Assembly (NCBI GenBank): GCA_002380945.1
Contig: DFWO01000046.1
Location: 1 to 21,065, forward strand
DNA: 21,065 bases
Reading direction: 5' to 3'
Source: Methylococcaceae bacterium UBA4132
GTDB lineage: Bacteria; Pseudomonadota; Gammaproteobacteria; Methylococcales; Methylomonadaceae
Part shown: positions 13,616-21,065 of the stretch, piece after piece
Numbering within the stretch: position 1 is the first letter of the stretch
How the letters are laid out: the number at the start of each line of letters is the position of its first letter
The notes under the pieces: generated by a model
The model's database searches: none
The model's input: the letters and a program-made list of their open reading frames with translations, nothing else
What the model was told of the DNA's origin: nothing
Position numbers and translations under genes: made by a program

Positions 13616-13966
13616 TTATTTTAGTAATTCTAAAATGTCTTCGAGATCAGCAACCATTTGGTGTATGAGTTGCTTGGTGATGGTAGCATTGTCTTTGTTT
13701 TCATCACTGCTTAAATGCACTTTTGCGCCACCGATGGTGTAGCCTTGTTCGTATAATAATGAACGTATCTGCCGTATCATCAAGACATCATGTCGCTGAT
13801 AATAGCGGCGATTTCCGCGTCTTTTTATCGGGCTAAGTTCGGTGAACTCTTGTTCCCAATAGCGCAATACATGAGGTTTGACTCCGCACAATTCACTGAC
13901 TTCACCTATGGTGAAATAACGTTTTGCGGGAATGACTGGCAAATCATTATTACTCGGATCCAACAT
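13616..13966 (-). CDS. MerR-family regulator next to ihfA
   Basis: A 116-residue protein with a MerR-type winged helix at residues ~17-85 (FTIGEVSELCGVKPHVLRYWEQEF, then RRGNRRYYQRHD). There is a short C-terminal helix but no effector-binding cysteines. It is the conserved MerR-like gene found after ihfA in many gammaproteobacteria; its targets are mostly unknown. Its start overlaps the end of ihfA by 17 bases. Confidence 0.9.
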   Translation of the reverse strand: MLDPSNNDLPVIPAKRYFTIGEVSELCGVKPHVLRYWEQEFTELSPIKRRGNRRYYQRHDVLMIRQIRSLLYEQGYTIGGAKVHLSSDENKDNATITKQLIHQMVADLEDILELLK

Positions 13967-14246
13967 ACGCTTCTACTCGGGCTTTTAGTTTTTGACCTGA
14001 ACGGAATGTTACCACACGCCGTGCTGTAATGGGAATCTCTTCACCTGTTTTTGGATTTCTACCTGGTCGACTGCTTTTATCACGCAGTTCAAATTTTCCA
14101 AACCCAGAGATTTTTACTTGTTTTCCGTGTTCCAAGGAGGTTTTAATTTCTTCAAAAAAGAACTCCACCATGTCTTTTGCTTCACGTTTGTTTAAACCTA
14201 GCTCGTCAAACAAGGTTTCCGCAAAATCTGCTTTTGTTAATGCCAT
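13950..14246 (-). CDS. ihfA: Integration host factor subunit alpha
   Basis: A 98-residue HU/IHF family protein. It pairs with IhfB to bind and sharply bend DNA in recombination, replication and transcription. The full fold is present: N-terminal helices (1-40), KISGFGKFELR strand region (45-55), and the DNA-intercalating beta arm PGRNPKTGEEIPI (61-73). Its start lies 3 bases after the pheT stop, as in other gammaproteobacteria. IHF often helps tyrosine integrases, so the element next door may use it. Confidence 0.97.
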   Translation of the reverse strand: MALTKADFAETLFDELGLNKREAKDMVEFFFEEIKTSLEHGKQVKISGFGKFELRDKSSRPGRNPKTGEEIPITARRVVTFRSGQKLKARVEAYVGSE

Positions 14247-14249
14247 GAA

Positions 14250-16625
14250 TCAATCTCTCAATTTTGCGCCCGTGTTTCGGGTCAGTGTGTCTAACAACGT
14301 GCTAACTATAGCATCTATTTCTGAATCTGTAAGTGTTTGCGCGTCATTTTGTAGGGTTATACTGAGTGCCACACTTTTACAGCCTTCTGCTACGCCTTTG
14401 CCACGATAAATATCAAAGATAACAATATCTTGTAAGGCGGGTTCATTGCAGTTTTTAATGCAGTCAATTAATTGGTTTGCGGTGATGTCATCATTGACTA
14501 GCAATGCTAAATCACGGCGTACGGACGGATACTTAGACAGCGACTTAAATTTAGCAGGTGTTTTAGTTAATACTAGGTCTTGTGCCAGTTCAAACAAAAA
14601 TACTTGGCTATCAAAGCCCAGTTGTTTTTCGAGATTAGGATGTAACATACCTAACCAGCCTAAACTTTGACCGTCTTTATTGAGTATTTCAGCAGTTTGA
14701 TACGGATGCAAGGCGGTTTGTTCAGCGGGTACAAATTGGACTGTACAAGCTGTTAAGCCAAATAAGGCTTCCACATCGGCTTTCACATCAAAGAAATCCA
14801 CTTTGCGGGTTTTTTCACCCCATTGTTCAGTGTAGGCACTACCTAAGGCTAAACCCGCGAGCATTTTTTCTTGTTGCGTTGCGCCGTCTTTTTGCACAAA
14901 ACGCAAACCTGTTTCAAACAAACGCACGCGGTTTTGTTGACGGTTAGTATTATGCAACGCCGCTTTGATTAAGCCACACCATAAGGTAGTACGCATCACT
15001 GCCATATCCGCTGAGATGGGATTTTTTAAGCGTACCACTTCATCATTAGGCGCGATAATTTGTTGAATGTCTTCATCAACAAAGCTGTAAGTGATGGCTT
15101 CTTGATAGCCTCTATCGACTAACAAATCTTTCACGCGGTCGAGTTCTAACACGCTTTCAGTGGCTAAACCCAATTGCGAACGCATGAGTAAACTGCTGTT
15201 AGGCAGGTTGTTATAGCCCACGATGCGGGCAATTTCTTCGATTAAATCGGCTTCGATGGCAACATCAAAACGAAAGCCTGTTGGCTTGACTTTCCAGCCG
15301 TCCGCCTGAGTTTCTACATCCAGACCTAAACGTTGAAAAATAGATACCACACGTTCATCAGCAATGGCGATACCTAACGTTTTTTCCAGACATTGTCGTC
15401 TTAACAACACGGCATCCCGTTTGGGCAAAGTGTCTGTTGTAGTCACTTCGGTAATTGCACCAACGCTACCGCCAGCAATCTCAACAATTAATTGCGTAGC
15501 GCGTTCAATGGCACGGTGTTGTAAGGTAAAATCCACGCCACGTTCAAAACGGTGTGAAGAATCGGTGTGCAAACCATAAGACCGCGCTTTACCTGCTATC
15601 GTTTGCGGGGTAAAAAACGCGCATTCTAAAAATACGTCTTGGGTGCTGTCGCTGACGGCGGATTCACTGCCACCCATGACACCTGCCAATGCCAGAGCTT
15701 GTACGTCATCAGCAATCACCAGAGTTTCTGTATCCAGCTTAATGCTCTGCCCGTTTAATAATGCCAACGGCTCATCGGCTTGCGCATAACGCACCGTAAT
15801 ACCGCCTGTTAATTTTGCGGCATCAAACGCGTGCAATGGTTGACCTAATTCGATTAATACATAGTTAGTGACATCAACCACCGCGCCTAAACTACGCACA
15901 CCTGAACGGCGCAGACGCTCCTGCATCCATAACGGCGTTTCGGCTTGTGGATTAACGCCTTTAATTAACCGACCTAAATAACGGGGGCAGGCTTCTGGGG
16001 CTGATACGGTAACGGTCAACGTATCAGTATGACTGACGGTAATGGCTTCAAACTGCGTTGCCGTCCAATCCATTTCATTTAATACCGCCACTTCTCGCGC
16101 AATACCTTCTACACTTAAACAATCGGCACGATTCGGCGTTAAATCCACTTCAATAATCGAATCGTTCAGCGATAAATACTCACGAATATCCATGCCCACT
16201 GGTGCATCATTCGGCAATTCCATTAAGCCGTTGGCATCGGTGGCAAGCCCTAGTTCTTTTTCAGAACACAGCATTCCAAACGATTCCACACCGCGTAATT
16301 TAGATTTTTTGATTTTAAAATCGTCGGGTAATACCGCGCTACACAAAGCGGCTGGAATTTTCAAACCCACGCGCACATTCGCCGCACCACAGACAATTTG
16401 TAAGGGTTCAGCTTCGCCGACATTAACGCGACAAACGCGCAATTTATCCGCGTCTGGGTGCTTTTCCATTTCCAGCACTTCTCCGACTACAACACCGCTA
16501 AATAGTGCCGCCGCAGGTTCAACTGAATCAACTTCCAGCCCTGCCATTGTTAATTGTGCCACTAACTCATCGGTCGTAACGGCAGGATTAACATAACTTC
16601 TTAACCACGTTTCACTGATTTTCAT
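14250..16625 (-). CDS. pheT: Phenylalanine-tRNA ligase beta subunit
   Basis: A 791-residue beta chain of the cytoplasmic alpha2-beta2 enzyme that charges tRNA-Phe. Domains in order: EMAP-like tRNA-binding domain (~39-148), B3/B4 editing region (~210-385), B5 (~400-470), synthetase-like core, and ferredoxin-fold anticodon-binding domain (~697-790; KYPSVRRDLALLV and FDIYRGKGV are visible). Full bacterial length and intact frame. It follows pheS by 13 bases and precedes ihfA, the classical pheS-pheT-ihfA operon. Confidence 0.97.
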   Translation of the reverse strand: MKISETWLRSYVNPAVTTDELVAQLTMAGLEVDSVEPAAALFSGVVVGEVLEMEKHPDADKLRVCRVNVGEAEPLQIVCGAANVRVGLKIPAALCSAVLPDDFKIKKSKLRGVESFGMLCSEKELGLATDANGLMELPNDAPVGMDIREYLSLNDSIIEVDLTPNRADCLSVEGIAREVAVLNEMDWTATQFEAITVSHTDTLTVTVSAPEACPRYLGRLIKGVNPQAETPLWMQERLRRSGVRSLGAVVDVTNYVLIELGQPLHAFDAAKLTGGITVRYAQADEPLALLNGQSIKLDTETLVIADDVQALALAGVMGGSESAVSDSTQDVFLECAFFTPQTIAGKARSYGLHTDSSHRFERGVDFTLQHRAIERATQLIVEIAGGSVGAITEVTTTDTLPKRDAVLLRRQCLEKTLGIAIADERVVSIFQRLGLDVETQADGWKVKPTGFRFDVAIEADLIEEIARIVGYNNLPNSSLLMRSQLGLATESVLELDRVKDLLVDRGYQEAITYSFVDEDIQQIIAPNDEVVRLKNPISADMAVMRTTLWCGLIKAALHNTNRQQNRVRLFETGLRFVQKDGATQQEKMLAGLALGSAYTEQWGEKTRKVDFFDVKADVEALFGLTACTVQFVPAEQTALHPYQTAEILNKDGQSLGWLGMLHPNLEKQLGFDSQVFLFELAQDLVLTKTPAKFKSLSKYPSVRRDLALLVNDDITANQLIDCIKNCNEPALQDIVIFDIYRGKGVAEGCKSVALSITLQNDAQTLTDSEIDAIVSTLLDTLTRNTGAKLRD

Positions 16626-16638
16626 GAGGACTTCCCTG

Positions 16639-17658
16639 TTAGTTAAATTGTTGTAAAAATTTCAGGTCGTTTTCAAAGAACAACCGTAAATCATTGATGC
16701 CATAACGCAGCATTGCCAAGCGTTCAACGCCCATACCAAATGCGAAACCGCTGTAACGCTCGCTATCAATATTAACGGCTTTAAACACCTCAGGATGAAT
16801 CATGCCGCAACCCATCACTTCTAACCAGCCTGTATGACTACAGACGCGGCAGCCTTCACCGCCACACATCACGCATTCAATATCCACTTCGGCAGAGGGT
16901 TCAGTAAAGGGGAAATAAGACGGTCTAAAGCGCACTTGAATATCTTTTTCAAAAAATGCGCGTAAAAATCCATACACCACGCCTTTTAAATCAGCAAAAC
17001 TGACATCGGTATCGACTAAAAAGCCTTCCACCTGATGAAACATGGGCGTATGGGTAATATCCGAATCACAACGATACACACGACCTGGCGCAATGACTTT
17101 TAAGGGTGGGGTTTCCGATTCCATGACGCGAATCTGCACGGGTGAAGTGTGGGTTCTTAACACACGGTGCGCATCAAAATAAAACGTGTCGTGCATAGCA
17201 CGCGCTGGATGATGCGCGGGGATGTTTAAGGCTTCAAAATTATGATAATCATCTTCAATTTCAGGTCCTTCAACAACCGCAAAACCGACGCTGGCAAAGA
17301 TTTTGTTAATGCGTCTTAATGTGGTGGTAACAGGATGCAACCCTGCAACCGCTTGTCCACGTCCTGCCAGCGTGACATCAATGCGTTCACTGGCTAAGCG
17401 TGCGCTGAGTGCTGAGTGTTCCAAGTCAGTTTTTTTGGCATCCAATTGGGCTTGAAAACTGTCTTTGGCTTGGTTAATCACCTTCCCTTGTTCGCGTCGT
17501 TGTTCGGGTTCAAGTGAACCTAAGGTTTTCATGTGCGCGGTAAACACGCCTTTTTTACCTAAATAATGCACGCGAACAGCATCAAGCTGTATAAGGTCGG
17601 AGGCAGCAGCAAGCTCTGATAAGGCTTGCGCGAGAAGTTCGTCTAAGGATGTGGACAC
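16639..17658 (-). CDS. pheS: Phenylalanine-tRNA ligase alpha subunit
   Basis: The catalytic alpha chain of phenylalanyl-tRNA synthetase. The N-terminal coiled coil (~1-95, with VHYLGKKG) is followed by the class II core: motif 2 region HTHTPMFHQVEG-like and motif 3 FGMGVERLAML near the C-terminus. A cysteine cluster (CVMCGGEGCRVC) lies before motif 3, as in many PheS. I take GTG 17658 as the start (VSTSLDELLAQAL; 339 residues), which matches the usual N-terminus. The frame stays open to TTG 17727, but that stretch overlaps a 55-bp inverted-repeat element and looks unlike PheS. No attenuator peptide was found upstream. Confidence 0.95.
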   Translation of the reverse strand: MSTSLDELLAQALSELAAASDLIQLDAVRVHYLGKKGVFTAHMKTLGSLEPEQRREQGKVINQAKDSFQAQLDAKKTDLEHSALSARLASERIDVTLAGRGQAVAGLHPVTTTLRRINKIFASVGFAVVEGPEIEDDYHNFEALNIPAHHPARAMHDTFYFDAHRVLRTHTSPVQIRVMESETPPLKVIAPGRVYRCDSDITHTPMFHQVEGFLVDTDVSFADLKGVVYGFLRAFFEKDIQVRFRPSYFPFTEPSAEVDIECVMCGGEGCRVCSHTGWLEVMGCGMIHPEVFKAVNIDSERYSGFAFGMGVERLAMLRYGINDLRLFFENDLKFLQQFN

Positions 17659-17718
17659 GGTGTTGGTTCGCTGTGTTGTGTTTAAAAAGAGGGAGATTTT
17701 ATCACGGGATGGCGTTAT

Positions 17719-17773
17719 GGAGTCCAATAGCTTCAGCTATTGGATATAAAAACAGCTAAAGCTGTTTTACTCC
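17719..17773. repeat. 55-bp double-hairpin repeat
   Basis: A precise nested dyad: outer arms GGAGT (17719-17723) and ACTCC (17769-17773) enclose two perfect 9-bp hairpins, CCAATAGCT/AGCTATTGG (17724-17743) and AAAACAGCT/AGCTGTTTT (17749-17768), joined by 5 bases. It would fold as a three-way junction in DNA or RNA. It overlaps the stop codon of the flavin reductase-like gene and lies ahead of pheS. It looks like a REP or MITE-type element; it may also end transcription. Confidence 0.8.
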
Positions 17774-18240
17774 GAATAAAGCGTGTCACTACCATCCATA
17801 TTGCCTGTTTGCTGATAGAGTAACGGGCTACCTTGATTAAGAATAGCACCTGCAATAACATTGCAAACCACGATTTTATGATCTCCTGCATCGGTATAAT
17901 GACTTACATGACAATCAAAATACGCCAAACTATCGGCCAATACAGGCGCGGTCGATAGCCCTTGTTGCCAAGTAAAGCCTGCCATTTTGTCTTTATCATG
18001 AGGACGACCAAAATGCTCAGCAATATGTGCTTGATCTTGTCCTAATACATTGACGGTACATACCCCGCCTTCTTGTAGCAAACTGTATGAATAGTGTTCA
18101 GGGTTAATACTGATGGCTAATAAGGGTGGATCAAAAGACACTTGCATCACCCATGCGGCAGTAAACGCGTTGTGATGTACACCATCACTAACCGCAATAA
18201 CATAAACACCGTGAGTTAACTGTTTAAATAAATCATTCAT
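17767..18240 (-). CDS. Flavin reductase-like FMN-binding protein
   Basis: A 157-residue protein of the flavin reductase-like split-barrel family: N-terminal HGVYVIAV (10-17), the FMN-binding stretch HNAFTAAWVMQVSFDPPLLAISI (23-45), and HFGRPHDKDK further on. Members reduce flavins with NAD(P)H or use bound FMN in small oxidoreductases; the substrate here is not evident. It starts two bases after the nadC stop, so both are likely one transcript, though a link to NAD synthesis is only contextual. The stop codon lies in the 55-bp hairpin repeat, which may have fixed the C-terminus. Confidence 0.85.
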   Translation of the reverse strand: MNDLFKQLTHGVYVIAVSDGVHHNAFTAAWVMQVSFDPPLLAISINPEHYSYSLLQEGGVCTVNVLGQDQAHIAEHFGRPHDKDKMAGFTWQQGLSTAPVLADSLAYFDCHVSHYTDAGDHKIVVCNVIAGAILNQGSPLLYQQTGNMDGSDTLYSE

Positions 18241-18242
18241 GG

Positions 18243-19073
18243 TTAAATCGCCAATTTAATGCGCATTGATAAATCCACCGCTTTGATGTGCTTAGTCAAC
18301 GCACCTATGGAAATAAAATCCACCCCAGTGTCTGCGATGGTGCGGATGTTGGTTAAATCAATATTACCCGAAGCCTCTAGTTCTACGTTACCTGCTGTTA
18401 GCGTCACTGCCGTGCGTAAATCCTCAAGGCTAAAATTATCCAGCATAATACGGTCTGGTTTGGCGGCTAACGCTTCTTGCAATTGTGGCAACGATTCAAC
18501 CTCAACTTCTACCGCCACGGTGCTGAGTTCACGCGCTGTCTGTACAGCTTTAGCAATAGAACCCGCCGCCATAATATGGTTTTCTTTGATTAATACGCCA
18601 TCATACAAACCGATACGGTGGTTATAACAACCGCCACATTTCACTGCGTATTTTTGCGCATCGCGTAAGGCTGGAATAGTTTTGCGGGTATCCAATACTT
18701 TACAGTTTGTGCCTTTAACCGCCTCGGCATATTGTCTGGCGACGGTTGCCGTTGCTGATAAGGTTTGTAATAAATTTAATGCTGTGCGCTCACCTGTTAA
18801 TAACGCTCTAGCAGAGCCTTGAAGTTTACACAGCAGGGTATTTTTAGCCACGCTGTCACCTTCTTTAACTTGCCAGTCAACACGAATATCGGGATTCAAC
18901 TGTTTAAACACCGCATCAAACCAGGCTTGACCACATAACACCATGTCTTCACGCGTAATGACTTCCGCTTCGGCATAAGTGGATTCAGGAATAATCGCGG
19001 CAGTTATATCACCCGTGCCAATGTCTTCTGCTAAATAAGGCGTGATGTCGATGGGTTTCTGTGGGTTAGTCAT
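18243..19073 (-). CDS. nadC: Quinolinate phosphoribosyltransferase (NAD synthesis)
   Basis: A 276-residue enzyme converting quinolinate and PRPP into nicotinate mononucleotide, CO2 and pyrophosphate in de novo NAD synthesis. Typical motifs are all present: EDIGTGDIT at 16-24, TGERTALNLLQ at 93-103, DTRKT at 128-132, GGCYNHR at 147-153 and KENH at 163-166, with a C-terminal barrel strand DFISIGALTKH. Length is normal. It lies directly before the flavin reductase-like gene; nadA and nadB are not in this window. Confidence 0.97.
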   Translation of the reverse strand: MTNPQKPIDITPYLAEDIGTGDITAAIIPESTYAEAEVITREDMVLCGQAWFDAVFKQLNPDIRVDWQVKEGDSVAKNTLLCKLQGSARALLTGERTALNLLQTLSATATVARQYAEAVKGTNCKVLDTRKTIPALRDAQKYAVKCGGCYNHRIGLYDGVLIKENHIMAAGSIAKAVQTARELSTVAVEVEVESLPQLQEALAAKPDRIMLDNFSLEDLRTAVTLTAGNVELEASGNIDLTNIRTIADTGVDFISIGALTKHIKAVDLSMRIKLAI

Positions 19074-19130
19074 AATGATAATAAGCTGATGGTAATGATT
19101 GAACCACTATATTGACCACTGCCACTGATG

Positions 19131-19664
19131 TCAATTTTCAACAACGTGTTTTATCACTGACCACGCACTAAGTTTTTGCTCAAACGTTAAGCTTGCCATT
19201 GCTGGACTGGTTGACGGCAAGCGCGTACCAGCCAAAGTTTGCCATTGCTCAGCAAGTTGCGGCAATACACGCTTATGATATGCCTGATAAGCACAACTGC
19301 CATTGAAAAAAATATGTTGTATGCAGGGATGTTGAGCAAAGAAACTTGCAAAATCATTGCTGATGATAGACGCATTACTAATATTACTGTCCAAACTACC
19401 CTGTCGTTCACAACATTGAATCACATCCCAAAGAGCTAATTTGTGCTGTTGTAACGCCAACAGTTTATCAGCATAATGCAGATCAACATTAAAACCGAAC
19501 AAATGAGCGATAATTTTCCAAAACCCATTACGCGGGTGCGCATAATATTGTTGCTGTGCTAATGACAGCTTACCTGGCATAGAACCTAGAATTAATACCC
19601 GCGCATCAGTTTGAGCGATAGGAGCAAGACTTATCACACTTTGTTTATGTTTACCTATGTCCAC
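19131..19664 (-). CDS. Hypoxanthine-DNA (deoxyinosine) glycosylase
   Basis: A 177-residue member of the uracil-DNA glycosylase superfamily, family 6 (HDG), which removes hypoxanthine from deaminated DNA in base excision repair. Diagnostic motifs: LILGSMPGKLSL at 24-35, YYAHPRNGFW at 40-49, and LPSTSPA at 149-155. It stands alone between nadC (57-bp gap) and the transporter (142-bp gap, 19665-19806, where I see nothing notable). The family is clear; the preferred lesion is inferred from relatives. Confidence 0.9.
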   Translation of the reverse strand: MDIGKHKQSVISLAPIAQTDARVLILGSMPGKLSLAQQQYYAHPRNGFWKIIAHLFGFNVDLHYADKLLALQQHKLALWDVIQCCERQGSLDSNISNASIISNDFASFFAQHPCIQHIFFNGSCAYQAYHKRVLPQLAEQWQTLAGTRLPSTSPAMASLTFEQKLSAWSVIKHVVEN

Positions 19665-19806
19665 TATGAATCACCCGATATTTACATTGTATTAACTAAT
19701 ACTAGGCACTTAATAATAATCAATAGCTTACAAATTATTAACTCGCTACAGCCCTTGATTCATCAATTAGAAATTATTTTATAGGTGAAAGCGTATGTTA
19801 GCTAAG

Positions 19807-21065
19807 TTATACGCGTTTCAAACGCACAATCAACAAAATCGCCAGTGCTTGCGCCAGTGCGAGACAAAATAATCCGCTCTCCATTTGTTGCGTGCCATCT
19901 TTAAGCCAACCCAATAAAGCGGGACTGACATAACCGCCTAACCCACCGATAGAATTAATCAACGCAATACCACCCGCCGCTAAGCGTCCCGATAACAACC
20001 CAGTGGGAAACGACCAAAACACCGCCACTGATGCTAATACCGTCATGGTTGCCAGCGATAAAGCGGCTAAAGACGGTACTAACTCATATTCAAACACTAC
20101 CGCCAACACAAATCCGATACAGGTACTTGCCGAGCAAGCGATTAAATGCCAATAGCGTTCTTGGGTTTTGTCGGAATGAATACTAATCAACACCATGCCA
20201 ACAATGGCAACCGCGTAAGGCACAGCGGTTAATACGCCGACTAGCAACAAATCCGTTGTGCCTAAATCGCGAATAATTTGTGGCAACCAAAAGGACAGAC
20301 CGTACAAGCCTGTGACCAATAAAAAATAAATTAATGCCAAATGCCACAACGGTTTAAACAGCACGATTTCTTTAAAACTGACGTGTTGATTATCGGTTGT
20401 AGCCTCGCTAGCAAGATTCGCCAACAACAGTGCTTTTTCATCTTCGTTTAACCAGGTCGCTTTAGCAGGCGAATCACTGAGTACCCAAAAACTCAAAAAA
20501 CCTAATAACACCGCTGGAATGCCCTCGATAATAAACAGCCATTGCCAACCGTGCAGCCCCTGCCAATTATCAAAAACCGTCATAATCCAGCCTGACAATA
20601 AACTGCCAACTATGCCAGTCATCGGAATCGCCAGTAAAAACACCGAAATCGTTTGTGTGCGTCTAGCGTTGGGATACCACAAGGTTAAATAATAAATCAC
20701 CCCAGGAAAAAACCCCGCTTCACCAATACCCAATAAAAACCGCAGCCCATAAAACGAAGCCACAGAATTTACCCACAGCGTCGCCATAGACACCAAGCCC
20801 CAGACAATAATGATTCGAGCCAGCCACAGCTTAGCACCCACGCGATGCAGTATTAAATTACCAGGCACTTCAAAAAAGAAATAGCCAATAAAAAAAATGC
20901 CCGCACCGATACCATAAACAGTATCGCTAAAGCCTAAATCGCTATTCATCTGTAATTTAGCAAAACTGATATTAACTCTATCTAAGTAAGCAACTGCAAA
21001 TAATAAAAACAAAAACGGCAATAATCGCCACGAGACTTTACGGTATAAGGCTTGCTCTATGGCAT
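19807..21065 (-). CDS. MFS transporter, anion:cation symporter type (5' end outside)
   Basis: An inner-membrane major facilitator of the ACS family (relatives carry galactonate, tartrate, phthalate and similar anions). About twelve hydrophobic segments are visible. The family hallmarks are AYLDRVNISFAKLQM in the first segment and loop, and WLARIIIVWG. The frame continues without a stop to the window edge, with AIEQALYRKVSWRLLLPFLF upstream of the TTG at 21021, so the real start lies beyond 21065 and only the first residues are missing. The substrate cannot be told from sequence, and no catabolic neighbours are seen. Confidence 0.9.
   Translation of the reverse strand, partial: AIEQALYRKVSWRLLPFLFLLFAVAYLDRVNISFAKLQMNSDLGFSDTVYGIGAGIFFIGYFFFEVPGNLILHRVGAKLWLARIIIVWGLVSMATLWVNSVASFYGLRFLLGIGEAGFFPGVIYYLTLWYPNARRTQTISVFLLAIPMTGIVGSLLSGWIMTVFDNWQGLHGWQWLFIIEGIPAVLLGFLSFWVLSDSPAKATWLNEDEKALLLANLASEATTDNQHVSFKEIVLFKPLWHLALIYFLLVTGLYGLSFWLPQIIRDLGTTDLLLVGVLTAVPYAVAIVGMVLISIHSDKTQERYWHLIACSASTCIGFVLAVVFEYELVPSLAALSLATMTVLASVAVFWSFPTGLLSGRLAAGGIALINSIGGLGGYVSPALLGWLKDGTQQMESGLFCLALAQALAILLIVRLKRV

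Noticed and set aside
16042..16596. 184-codon plus-strand frame
   Set aside because: It is antisense to pheT, which has full-length family motifs, and its product is serine/threonine-rich without a domain.
17659..17727. Longer N-terminus for pheS from TTG 17727
   Set aside because: The extra 23 residues do not resemble PheS and the start lies in the 55-bp hairpin repeat; GTG 17658 gives the usual N-terminus.

Overview
The window holds two different kinds of DNA. The right third (about 13446-21065, genes on the minus strand) is ordinary gammaproteobacterial chromosome: pheS-pheT-ihfA-merR-like followed by a tRNA-Pro(GGG) gene, an order also known from pseudomonads. After it come a flavin reductase-like gene, nadC, a hypoxanthine-DNA glycosylase and the start-truncated end of an MFS transporter. 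I cannot name the genus; only Gammaproteobacteria is well supported.

The left two thirds (about 271-13473) look like a 13.2 kb integrated element resembling a P4-type phage satellite. Its right end is the 3' half of the tRNA-Pro gene. A 21-bp exact copy of that tRNA segment lies at 271-291, next to a P4-type tyrosine integrase. A second near-identical 29-bp direct repeat sits just inside both ends (433-461 and 13364-13392). I see no capsid, tail, conjugation or mobilisation genes.

Element layout: integrase (525-1826); a relic of an hsdS tail and an AlbA_2/GHKL-type protein (1973-3391); a roughly 640-bp non-coding region with repeats, iterons and gene relics (3392-4030); an AT-rich BcgI-like restriction-modification pair (4031-7167) whose specificity gene appears cut by an amber codon; a decayed spacer; a small HTH-like protein; AlpA; and then the regulatory and replication block. 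That block begins with a good sigma70-like promoter (8497-8525). A leader follows with a C4-type antisense RNA (8641-8720) flanked by two sites it can pair with. Then come a zinc-ribbon ORF, a TOPRIM primase-like protein and a DUF927-type helicase/ATPase, followed by four small, tightly coupled genes.

The most striking find is a composite 90-bp module present three times: 3536-3625 on the minus strand, and 10029-10118 and 11907-11996 inside the two ends of the DUF927 gene. Each copy has 2 tandem 9-mers (consensus NCTAACACC), a 12-nt spacer, one inverted 9-mer, a 24-nt spacer and 3 tandem 9-mers. The layout recalls the ori/crr iterons of P4 but with a different 9-mer. Together with the C4-type RNA switch it suggests an autonomously replicating, RNA-immunity-controlled satellite that carries defence cargo.
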